The notes beneath the pieces are model-generated. The model did not search any database. It worked only from the letters and a program-made list of their open reading frames with translations, and was not told where the DNA came from. The translations under genes and the position numbers were made by a program. A stretch of DNA of 64,000 bases from Spongilla lacustris (taxonomy: Eukaryota; Porifera; Demospongiae; Spongillida; Spongillidae), in NCBI GenBank assembly GCA_949361645.1, contig OX442434.1, forward strand, positions 3,846,788-3,910,787, read 5' to 3'. Shown piece after piece: positions 23,517 through 34,794 of the stretch (positions are counted from its first letter, which is position 1; each line of letters starts with the position of its first letter).

Positions 23517-25616
23517 AGTTTAGAAATAACACTTATGTATTAAAATGGATATCATACTCCATGATGACGTAATATTAATTTTGAAACCTTTAAACGTTCT
23601 ATCTATATAGATCTATATTTACTTATTAGTAATGGTTTAAATATTAAAAGTCTTTATCATGATTTTAATGATAATACATGCATTGTGAATATCTCAGGTT
23701 TAAAATAACACATATGTATTAAAATGGATATCATACTCCATGATGACGTAATATTAATTTTGAAACTTTTAAACATACTATCCATATAGATCTAGATTTA
23801 CTAACTAGTAAAGGTTTAATTATTCAAAGTCTTTATCATGATTTTAATGATAATACATGCATTGTGAATATCTCAGTTTAGATATAACAGTTATGTATTA
23901 AAATGGATATCATACTCCATGATGACGTAATATTAATTTTGAAACCTTTAAACATACTTTCCATATAGATCTAGATTTACTAACTAGTAATGGTTTAATT
24001 ATTAAAAGTCTTTATCATGATTTTAATGATAATACATGCATTGTGAATATCTCAGTTTAGAAATAACACTTATGTATTAAAATGGATATCATAGTCCATA
24101 ATGACGTAATATTAATTTTGAAACCTTTAAACGTTCTATCTATATAGATCTATATTTACTAACTAGTAATGGTTTAAATATTAAAAGTCTTTATCATGAT
24201 TTTAATAATAATACATGCATTGTGAATATCTCAGTTTAGAAATAACACTTATGTATTAAAATGGATATCATACTCCATGATGACGTCAGATTAAATGTGA
24301 AACCTTTCAACATACTATCCATATGGATCTAGATTTACTAACCTGTAATGGTTTAATTATTAAAAGTCTTTATCATGACTTTAATGATAATACATGCATT
24401 GTGAATATCTCAGTTTAGAAGTAACACTTATGGTTAAATATGGTTTATCGTAAACCATTGAATGGTAGATTAAATGTAAAACCTTTAAACATACTATCCA
24501 TATAGATCTAGATTTACTAACTAGTAATGGTTTAATTATTAAAAGTCTTTATCATGATTTTAATGATAATACATGCATTGTGAATATCTCAGTTTAGAAA
24601 TAACACTTATGTATTAAAATGGATATCATACTCCATGATGACGTAATATTAATTTTGAAACCTTTAAAGATACTATCCATATAGATCTAGATTTACTAAC
24701 TAGTAATGGTTTAATTATTAAAAGTCTTTATCATGATTTTAATGATAATACATGCATTGTGAATATCTCAGTGTAAAAATAAAACTTATGTATTTAAATG
24801 GATATCATACTCCATGATGACGTAATATTAATTTTGAAACCTTTAAACGTACTATTCATATAGATCTAGATTTACTAACTAGTAATGGTTTAAACATTAA
24901 AAATCTTTATCATGATTTTAATGATAATACATGCATTGTGAATATCTCACTTTAGAAGTAACACTTATGGTTTTAAATGGTTTATCTTAAACCATTGAAT
25001 GGTAGATTAAATCTAAAACCTTTAAACATACTATCCATATAGACTAACTGGTAATGGTTTAATTATTAAAAGTCTTTATCATGATTTTAATGATACATGC
25101 ATTGTGAATATCTCAGTTTAGAAGTAACACTTATGGTTAAGTATGGTTTATCATAAACTATTGAATGGTAGATTAAATCTAAAACCTTTAAACATATTAT
25201 CTTTACAGATCTAGATTGACTATCTAGTAATGGTTTAATTATTCAAAGTCTTTACCATGATATTAATGACAATACATGCATTGTGAATATCTCAGTATTG
25301 AAATAACACTTATGTATTAAAATGGATATCATACTCCATGATGACGTAATATTAATTTTGAAACCTTTAAACGTACTATCCATATAGATCTAGATTTACT
25401 AACTAGTAATGGTTTAATAATTCAAAGTCTTTATCATGATTTTAATGATAATACATGCATTGTGAATATCTCAGTTTAGAAGTAACACTTATGGTTTAAT
25501 ATGGTTTATCTTAAACCATTCAATGGTAAATAAAATCTAATACACTCAGTCATACCATCCATATGTATCTAGATTTACTAACTAGTAAAGATTATTTATT
25601 AAAAGTTTTTATCATG
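23517..25616 (+). repeat. Satellite A array, direct orientation (right flank of the YR element)
   Basis: The sequence resumes with AGTTTAGAAATAACAC, in phase with the monomer interrupted at 17737, then continues as ~180-bp monomers of types a and b. From about 25525 the sequence shifts to subfamily C features (TAATACACTCAG, CATATGTATCTAG). One monomer near 25040 lacks part of the GATCTAGATTT block. No genes are visible. Confidence 0.92.
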
Positions 25617-25619
25617 ATT
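25617..25619. other. Satellite orientation switch (direct to inverted)
   Basis: A direct monomer ends at TTTATCATGATT and is followed at once by CTAGATCTATATGGATAG, the reverse complement of the monomer start. The bases ATT are compatible with both sides. All satellite A/C monomers from here to 58610 are in inverted orientation. Confidence 0.85.
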
Positions 25620-27300
25620 CTAGATCTATATGGATAGTACGTTTAAAGGTTTCAAAATTAATATTACGACATCATGGCGTATGATATCCATTCTAATGCA
25701 TAAGTGTTATTTCTAAACTGAGATATTCACAATGCATGTATTATCATTAAAATCATGATAAAGACTTTTAATAATTAAACCATTACTAGTTAGTAATTCT
25801 AGATCTATATGGATAGTACGTTTAAAGGTTTCAAAATTAATATTACGTCATGATATCCATTTTAATACATAAGTGTTATTTCTAAACTGAGATATTCACA
25901 ATGCATGTATTATCATTAAAATCATGATAAAGACTTTTAATTATTCAACCATCACTAGTTAGTAAATCTAGATCTATAAAGATAGTATGTTTAAAGGGGT
26001 ATACTATCATTAAAATCGTAGTTACGCCTTTTAATAATTAAACTTTTACTACTTAGTAAATCTAGATACATATGCATAGTATGTCTGAGTGTATTAGATT
26101 TATTTTACCATTTAATGATTTATGATAAACCATGTTAAACCAAAAGTGTAATTAACACACTGAGATATTCACAATAGGTATACTATCATTAAAATCATAA
26201 TAAGTACATTTATTAATTAAACTATTACTACTTAGACAATCTAGATACATATGCATAGTATATCTGAGTGTATTAAATTTAAATTACGATTGAATGGTGT
26301 ATGATCAACCATGTTAAACCGTGTTATTTCCACTGAGATATTCACAATAGGTATACTATCATTAAAATCATAATAACGCCTTTTAATAATTAAACCATTA
26401 CTAGTTAGTAAGTCTAGATACATATGGATAGTATTTCTGAGTGTATTAGATTTAATGTACCATTGAATGGTTTATGATATACCATGTTAAACCATAAGTG
26501 CTATTTTCTCACTGAGACATTCACAATAGGTATACTATCATTAAAATCATAATAACGACTTTTAATAAATAAACCATTACTAGTTAGTAAATCTAGATAC
26601 ATATGGATAGTATATCTGAGTGTATTAGATTTAATTTACCATTGAATGCTTTATGATAAACCATGTTAAACCATGTGTTATTTCCACACTGAGATATTCA
26701 CTATATGTATACTATCATTAAAATCATAATAACGACTTTTAATAAATAAACCATTACTACTTAATAAATCTAGATACATATGGATAGTGTATCTGAGTGT
26801 ACTAGATTCAATTTACCATGGAGTGGTTTATGATAAACCATGCTAAACCATAAGTGTTATTTCTACACTGAGATATTCACAATAGGTATACTATAGTTAA
26901 AATCTAAATAATTACATTTAATAATTAAACTTAGTAAATCTAGATACATATGCATAGTATGTCTGAGTGTATTAGATTTAAATAACCATTCAATGGTTTA
27001 TGATCAACCATGTTAAACCATAAGTGTTATTTCCAATGAGATATTCACAATACGTATACTATCATTAAAATCATAATAACGCCTTTTAATAATTCAACCA
27101 TTACTAGTTAGTAAGTGTGGATGCATATGGATAGTATGTCTGAGTGTATTAGATTAAATTTACCATTTAATGGTTTATGATAAACCATGTTAAACCATAA
27201 GTGCTATTTCCACACTAAGATATTCACAATAGGTATACTATCATTAAAATCATAAAAACGACTTTTAATAAATAAACCATTACTAGTTAGTAAATCTAGA
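25620..27300 (-). repeat. Satellite A then subfamily C monomers, inverted orientation
   Basis: The first ~380 bp are inverted type a monomers (GTTTAAAGGTTTCAAAATTAAT). Near 25997 the sequence jumps phase into subfamily C, recognised by GATACATATGGATAGTATGTC, TGAGTGTATTAGATTTAATT and CACAATAGGTATACTATCATT. C monomers share the general plan and the dyad ATGGTTTATGATAAACCAT with satellite A but are clearly diverged and vary more among themselves. A 60-codon open frame at 26241-26423 is monomer sequence and not a gene. Confidence 0.88.
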
Positions 27301-28678
27301 TCTATATAGATAGTTTGTTTAAAGGTTTTAGATTTAATCTACCATTCGATGGTTTAAGATAAACCATACTAAACCATAAGTGTTACTTCTAAACTGAGAT
27401 ATTCACAATGCGTGTAGTATCATTAAAATCATCCACTTTCAATAATTAAACCATTACTAGTTAGTAAATCTAGATCTATATGGATAGTATGTTTGAAGGT
27501 TTCAAAATTAGTATTGCGTCATCATGGAGTATGATATCCATTTTAATACATAAGTGTTAATTCTAAACTGAGATATTCACAATGCATGTATTATCATTAA
27601 AATAATGATAATGACTTTTAATAATTAAACCATTACTAGTTAGTAAATGTTATAAATATAAATATAAATATAAATATGGATAGTATGTTTAAAGGTTTAA
27701 AAATTAAGTATGTAGATAGTATGTTTAAAGGTTTAAAAATTAACATTAAGTCATCATGGAGTATGATATCCATTTTAATACATAAGTGTTATTTCTAAAC
27801 TGAGATAATCACAATGTACGTATCATCATTAAAATCATGATAAAGAATTTGAATAATTAAACCATTACTAGTTAGTAAATCTAGATCTATATGGGTAGTA
27901 TGTTTAAAGGTTTCAGAATTAATATTAGGTCATCATGGAGTATGATATCCATTTTAATACATAAGTGTTATTTCTAAACTGAGATATTCACAATGCATGT
28001 ATTATCATTAAAATCATGATAAAGACTTTTAATAATTAAACCATTACTAGTTAATAAATCTAGATCTATAAAGATAGTATGTTTAAAGGTTTTAGATTTA
28101 ATCTACCATTCAATGGTTTATAACAAACCATATTAAACCATAAGTGTTACTTCTAAACTGAGATATTTACAATGCGTGTAGTATCATTAAAGTAATGATA
28201 AAGACTTTTAATAATTAACCCATTACTAGTTAGTAAATCTAGATCTATATGGATAGTATGTTTAAAGGTTTCAAAATTAATATTACGTCATCATGGAGTA
28301 TGATACGCATTGAAATTCATCATTGTTATTCCTAAACTGAGAAATTCACAATGCATGCATTATCATAAAAATCATTATAACGACTTTTAATAATTAAACC
28401 ATTACTAGTTAGTAAATCTAGATCTATAAGGATAGTATGTGTAAAGGTTTTAGATTTAATCTACCATTCAATGGTTCCAGATAAACCATATTAAACCATA
28501 AGTGTTACTTCTAAACTGAGATATTCATAATGCATGTAGTATCATTATAATCATGATAAACACTTTTAATAATTAAACCATTACTAGTTAGTAAATCTAG
28601 ATCTATATGGATAGTATGTTTAAAGGTTTCAAAATTAATATTACGTCATCATGGAGTATGATATCCATTTTAATACAT
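27301..28678 (-). repeat. Satellite A monomers, inverted orientation, ending at the satellite B boundary
   Basis: Monomers here return to satellite A type (GATCTATATGGATAGTATG, AAAGGTTTCAAAATTAAT, ATGGAGTATGATATCCATT), still inverted. The array stops mid-monomer at CATTTTAATACAT (28678), followed directly by satellite B. Only monomer sequence is visible. Confidence 0.9.
27649..27744. repeat. Short TATAAA microsatellite and local 36-bp duplication inside a satellite monomer
   Basis: A TATAAATATAAATATAAA run replaces the usual CTAGATCTATAT block of a monomer. It is followed by a duplicated segment: GATAGTATGTTTAAAGG starts at 27679 and again at 27715. This looks like local replication slippage. 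Confidence 0.75.
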
Positions 28679-31600
28679 CCTATAGATGCAGTGAAGCTTT
28701 GTGCTCATAGCTATAAATGGAGTGAAATAATATGCTCATTGCATTACATGGAGTGAAGCGTTGTGCTCATTCCAAAACCAGAAGTGAAGCTTCGTGCTCA
28801 TTGCTATACAAGGAGTGAAGCTTAATGTTCATTGCTATTCATGGAGTGAAGCTTTATGCTCAATGTTAAAAAAGGAGTGAAGCTATATGCTCATTGCTAT
28901 ACATGGAGTAACGCTTCATGCTCATTGCTATACAAGGAGTGAAGCTATGTGCTCATGGAATGAAGCTTTATGCTCATACCGATACATGGAGTGAAGCTTT
29001 ATGTGCATTCCTATACTTGGAGTGAAGCTTTTTCTCATTGTTACACATGGAGTGAGGCTTTATGCTCATTCATTTACATGGAGTGAAAATTTATGCTCAT
29101 TGCTAAACATGGTGTGAAGCGTAATGCTCGAAGTGAAGATTTATGCTCATTGCTATACATGGAGTGACGTTTTATGCTCATTGGTATACAAGGAGTGAAG
29201 CTTTATGCCCATTGCTATACATGGAGTTGATACACATGGAATGAAGCTATATGCTCATTGCCTTACACGGAGTGAAGCTTCATGCTCAATGCTATACATG
29301 GAGTGATGCTTTATGCTCATACCTATACATGGAGTGAAGCTCTGTGCTCAATGTTATGCACGGGGGAAAGCTTTATGCTCATTGCAGTACATGGATAGAA
29401 GGTTTATGCTTAAACATGAATTGAAGCTTTATGCTCATTGCTGTACATGGTGTAAAGCTGAATGCTCATAATTATACATGGAGTGAAGCTTTATGCTCAT
29501 TGCTACGCATGGAGTATAGCTATACGCACTATCCTATAGATGCAGTGAAGCTTTGTGCTCATAGCTATAAATGGAGTGAAGTAATATGCTCATTGCAATA
29601 CATGGAGTGAAGCGTTATGCTCATTCCAAAACCAGAAGTGAAGCTTCGTGCTCATTGCTATACAAGGAGTGAAGCTTTATGCTCATTGCTATTCATGGAG
29701 TGAAGCTTTATGCTCAAAGTTAAAAAAGGAGTGAAGCTATATGCTCATTGCTATACGTGGAGTTAAGCTTTATGCTCAATGCTATACAAGGAGTGACGCT
29801 ATATGTTCATTGCTTTACATCGAGTGAAGCTTTATGCTCATTGCTATACATGAATTTCAGCATTATGCTCATTGCTATAAGTGGAATGAAGCTTTATGAT
29901 TAATGCTATACAATGAGTGATACTTTGAAAAAATATGCTCATTGCTATAAGTGGAGTTAAGCTTGATGCTCAATGCTATACAAGGAGTGAAGCTATATGC
30001 TCATTGCTTTACATCGAGTGAAGCTATATGCTCATTGCTATACATTAATTTCAGCGTTATGCTCATTGCTATAAGTGGAATGAAGCTTTATGGTTAATGC
30101 TATTAAAGGAGTGAAGCATTAGGATCATTGCTACACATGGAGTGAAGCTTCATGCTCATTACTATACATGGAGTGAAGATTGATGCTCATTCCTATACAT
30201 GGAGTGACACTTTGCGCTCATTTCTATACATGGATTGAAGCTTTATGCTCATTGCTATACATGGAGTGAAGCTTTAAGCTCAATGCTTTACAACGAGTGA
30301 AGCTATATGCACATTGCCATACAATGAGTTAAGCGATATGTTCATTGCTGTACATGGAGTGAAGCTTTATGCTCAATGCTATACATCGAGTGAAGCTTTA
30401 GGCTCAATGCTATACAAGGAGTGAAGCTATATGCTCATTGCTATACATGGTGTGAAGCTTTATGCTCATTGCTATACATGGAGTGAAGCTTTATGCTCAA
30501 TGCTTTACAACGAGTGAAGCTATATGCACTTTGCTATACAAGGAGTTAAGCGATATGTTCATTGCTGTACATGGAGTGAAGCTTTATGCTGAATGCTATA
30601 CATCGAGTGAAGCTTTAGGCTCAATGCTATACAAGGAGTGAAGCTATGTGCTCATTGCTATACATGGAGTGAAGCTTTATGTGCATTGCTATATGGAGTG
30701 AAGCTTTTTCTCATTGTTACACATGGAGTGAGGCTTTATGCTCATTCATTTACATGGAGTAAAAATTTATGCTCATTGCTATATCTGGTGTGAAGCGTAA
30801 TGCTCGGAGTAAAGCTTTATGCTCATTGCTATACATGGAGTGAAGTTTTATGCTCATTGCTATACATGGAGCGAAGCTTTATGCCCATTGCTGTACATGG
30901 AGTTGATACACGTGGAGTGAAGCTATATGCTCATTGCTTTACATGGAGTGAAGCTTCATGTTCAATGCTATACATGGAATGATGCTTTATGCTCATACCT
31001 ATACATCGAGTGACGCTTAATGCTTATTGCTATACAAGGGGGAAAGCTTTATGCTCATTGCTATATATTGATCGAAGCTTTATGCTCAATGTTTTACAAG
31101 GAGTGAAGCTATATGCTCATTGCTATACATGGAGTGAAGCTTTATGCTCAATGTTAAAATGGAGTGAAGCTAAATGCTCATTGCTATACGTGGAGTTAAG
31201 CTTTATGCTCAATGCTATACAATGAGTGAAGCTATATGCTCATTGCTTTACATCAAGTGAAACTATATGCTCATTGCTATACATGTATTTCAGCGATATG
31301 CTCATTGCTATAAGTGGAATGAAGCTTTATGGTTAATGCTATACAAGGAGCAAAGCTATATGCTCATAGCTTTACATCGAGTGAAACTTTATGCACCATG
31401 CTATACATGAATTTCAGCGTTATGCTCATTGCTATAAGTGGAATGAAGCTTTATGGTTAATGCTATACGAGGAGTGATGCTATATGCTCATTGCTATACA
31501 TGGAGTGAAGCTTCATGCGCATTGCTATACATGGAGTGAAGTTTGATGCTCATTCCTATACATGGAGTGACACTTTGTGCTCATTTTTATACATGTAGTG

Positions 31601-34568
31601 AAGCTTTATGCTCATTGCAATACATGGAGTGACGCTATATGCTCAATATTATACATGAATTTAAGCTTTATGCTCATTGCCATACATGGAGTGAAGCTTT
31701 ATGCCCATTGCTACACATGGAATTGATACACATGGGCTGCAGCTATATGCTTAATGCTATACATGGAGTGAAGCATTTTGCTCAATGCTATACAAGGAGT
31801 GAAGCTATATGCTCATTGCTACACATCGAGTGAAGCGCGTCGTGCTCATTGAAATATATGGAGTGAAGCTTTATGCTCAAGTCCATATTAGGAGTGAAGC
31901 TATATGTTCATTGCTATACATGGAGTGACGCTTTAAGCTCAATACTACACATGGAATGAAGCTTTCTGCTCATTTGTAAACAAGGATTGAAGCTTTATGC
32001 TCATTGCTAAACATGAAATGAAGCGTCATGCTCATTGCTATTCATGGAGTGAAGCTATATGCTCAATGCCATACAAGGAGTAAAGCTGCATGCTCTTTGC
32101 TATACATGGAGTGATGCTTTAAGCTCAATACTACACATGGAATGAAACTTTATGCTCAAAGCTAAACAAGGAGTGAAGCTTTATGCTCATTGCTATACAT
32201 GAATTGAAGCGTTATGCTCATTGCTATTCATGTAGTAAAGCGTTATGCTGATTGCTATGCATAGAGTGAAGCTTTAGGCTCAATGCTATACAAGGAGTGA
32301 AGCTGTATGCTCATTGCTATACATGTAGTGAAGCTTTAAGCTCATTCCTATACATGGTGTGAAGCTTTACGCTCGTTGTTATGCATGGTGTAAAGCTTTT
32401 AGCTTTTTTTATACATGGAGTGAAGCTTCGTGCTCATTGCTATGCATGGAGTGAAGCTTTATGCTCTATTCTGTACATGGAATGCAGCTTTATGCTCATT
32501 GCTATACATGGAGTGAAGTTTTATGCTCAATGCATTACTAGGAGTGAAGCTATATGCTCAATGCTATACAAGGAGTGAAGCGATATGTTCATTGCTTTAC
32601 GCTTTTCATTGCTTTAAGCTTTTTATTATACATGGAGTGAAGCTTCGTGCTCATTGCTATGCATGGAGTGAAGCTTTATGCTCTATTCTGTACTGGAATG
32701 CAGCTTTTTGCTCATTGCTATACATGGAGTGAAGTTTTATTCTCAATGCTTTACTAGGAGTGAAGCTATATTCTCATTGCTATACAAGGAGTGAAGCGAT
32801 ATGTTCATTGCTGTACATGGAGTGATGCATTATGCTCGTTTCTATACATGGAGTGAAGCTTTATGCTCATTGCTATACATGGAGTGAAGCTTTATGCTCA
32901 TTGCTATACATGAAGTGAAGCGTTATGCTCATTGCTATACATGAGTCACACTCTGGGCTTAATGCTATACAAGGAGAGAAGCTATATGCTCATTTCTATA
33001 CAAGGAGTGAAGCTATATGCACATTGCTACACATCGAGTGAAGCTTTATGCTCATTGCTATACATGAAATGAAGCGTCATGCTCATTGCAATACATGGAG
33101 TGAAGGTTTAATCTCAAGGCCATACAAGGAGTGAAGCTATATGTTCATTGCTATACATGGAGTGAAGCTTTAAGCTCAATACTACACATGGAATGAAGCT
33201 TTATGCTCATTGCTAAACAAGGAGTGAACCTTTATGCTCATTGCTATACATGATTTAAAGCATTATGCTCATTACTATACATGAAGTGAAGTGTTGTGCT
33301 CATTGCTATACATAGAGTGAAGCTTTAGGCTCAATGCTATACAAGGAGTGAAGCTATATGCTCATTGCTATACATGTAGTGAAGCTTTAAGCTCATTCCT
33401 ATACATGGTGTGATGCTTTGCGCTCATTGTTCTACATGGAGTGAAGCTTTATGCTCATTGCTATACATGGAGTGAAGTTTTATGCTCAATGCTTTACAAG
33501 GAGTGAACCTATATGCTCATTGCAATACATGAAGTGAAGCGTTATGCTGATTGCTATACATGGAGTGAAGCTTCAGGCTCAATGCTATACAAGGAGTGAA
33601 GCTATGTGCTCATTGCTATACATGGAGTGAAGATTTATGCTCATAACTAGTGAAGCATTATGTGAAGCTATATACTCAATGCTTTACAAGGAGTGAAGCT
33701 ATATGATGCTCATTGCTATGCAAGGAATGAAGCGATATGTTCCCATGTAGTGAAGCATTATGCTCATTACTATACATGGAGTAACGCTTCATGCTCATTG
33801 CTATACAAGGAGTGAAGCTATGTGCTCATTGCTATTCATGGAATGAAGCTTTATGCTCATACCTATACATGGAGTGAAGCTTTATGTGCATTCCTATACT
33901 TGGAGTGAAGCTTTTTCTCATTGTTACACATGAAGTGAGGCTTTATGCTCATTCATTTACATGGAGTGAAAATTTATGCTCATTGCTAAACCTGGTGTGA
34001 AGCGTAATGCTCGAAGTGAAGCTTTATGCTCATTGCTTTACATGGAGTGAAGTTTTATGCTCATTGGTATACAAGGAGTGAAGCTTTATGCCCATTGCTA
34101 TACATGGAGTTGATAAACATGGAATGAAGCTATATGCTCGTTGCCTTACACGGAGTGAAGCTTCATGCTCAATGCTATACATGGAGTGATGCTATATACT
34201 CATACCTATACATGGAGTGAAGCTCTGTGCTCAATGTTATACAAAGGGGAAAGCTTTATGCTCATTGCAGTACATGGATAGAAGGTTTATGCTCATTGTT
34301 AAACATGAATTGAAGCTTTATGCTCATTGCTGTACATGGTGTAAAGCTGTATGCTCATAATTGTACATGTAGTGAAGCTTTATGCTCATTGCTACGCATG
34401 GAGTAAAGCTTTACGCACTATCCTATAGATGCAGTGAAGCTTTGTGCTCATAGCTATAAATGGAGTGAAATAATATGCTCATTGCATTAAAGGAGTGAAG
34501 CGTCATGCTCATTCCAAAACCAGAAGTGAAGCTTCGTGCTCATTGCTATACAAGGAGTGAAGCTTTAT
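28679..34568 (+). repeat. Satellite B, 31-bp tandem repeat array (left part)
   Basis: The unit is about 31 bp, combining GAGTGAAGCTTTATG, CTCATTGCTATACATG and variants such as CATTGCTATACAAG. It is unrelated in sequence to satellite A and less AT-rich. Units diverge considerably, but long blocks recur. Because 31 is 3n+1, frames shift each unit, so 60-80 codon frames here are repeat by-products. The array starts abruptly at CCTATAGATGCAG and is interrupted at 34568 by the Penelope-like insertion. Confidence 0.93.
34430..34568 (+). repeat. 139-bp direct duplication, left copy, flanking the Penelope-like insertion
   Basis: This segment is repeated at 38162-38300 with one difference (AATATGCTC here, AATATACTC there). 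Both copies share variants absent from the five other landmark blocks: CATTAAAGG instead of CATTACATGG or CAATACATGG, and GCGTCATG instead of GCGTTGTG or GCGTTATG. They therefore derive from one sequence duplicated at the insertion. Confidence 0.85.
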
Positions 34569-34794
34569 AGTTTAAAGGGGAGGGGTCAATTTGCATTGGT
34601 CCTTCTTGAATGCCCTCTACGCCACTGGAGTCTTTATATGTGGATGTGGAGTAGAGGGGTTCTAAAAAGGGTGGAGGTATGGTGGTTGGGATTGGTACAT
34701 TGGTGGGTAGTAGGGTTGCGGAGTGGGGTATGGCCAGCTTGTGAGGGATTGTGGTACAGGTGTCATCCAGGGTGGGATTAGTGGCCACCTGTTG
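34569..34794 (-). pseudogene. In-frame continuation of the PLE N-terminal ORF after a TGA stop
   Basis: After the TGA at 34795-34797 the same frame stays open for about 75 codons to the element edge and into satellite B. Its composition (Pro, Thr, Ile and Ser rich, e.g. LLPTNVPIPTTIPPPF) matches the upstream ORF. The stop may be a nonsense mutation in a longer ORF that was itself cut by the insertion end. It has no ATG near its start. Confidence 0.5.

Noticed and set aside
17730..23520. Target-site duplication at the YR element
   Set aside because: AATTTCTC on the left and AATATATC on the right are core sequences of different origin. Removing the element leaves a normal monomer with no duplicated target.
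28679..34568. CRISPR-like array (31-bp repeats)
   Set aside because: There are no unique spacers; units are contiguous and variable along their length, there are no cas genes, and the context is eukaryotic.
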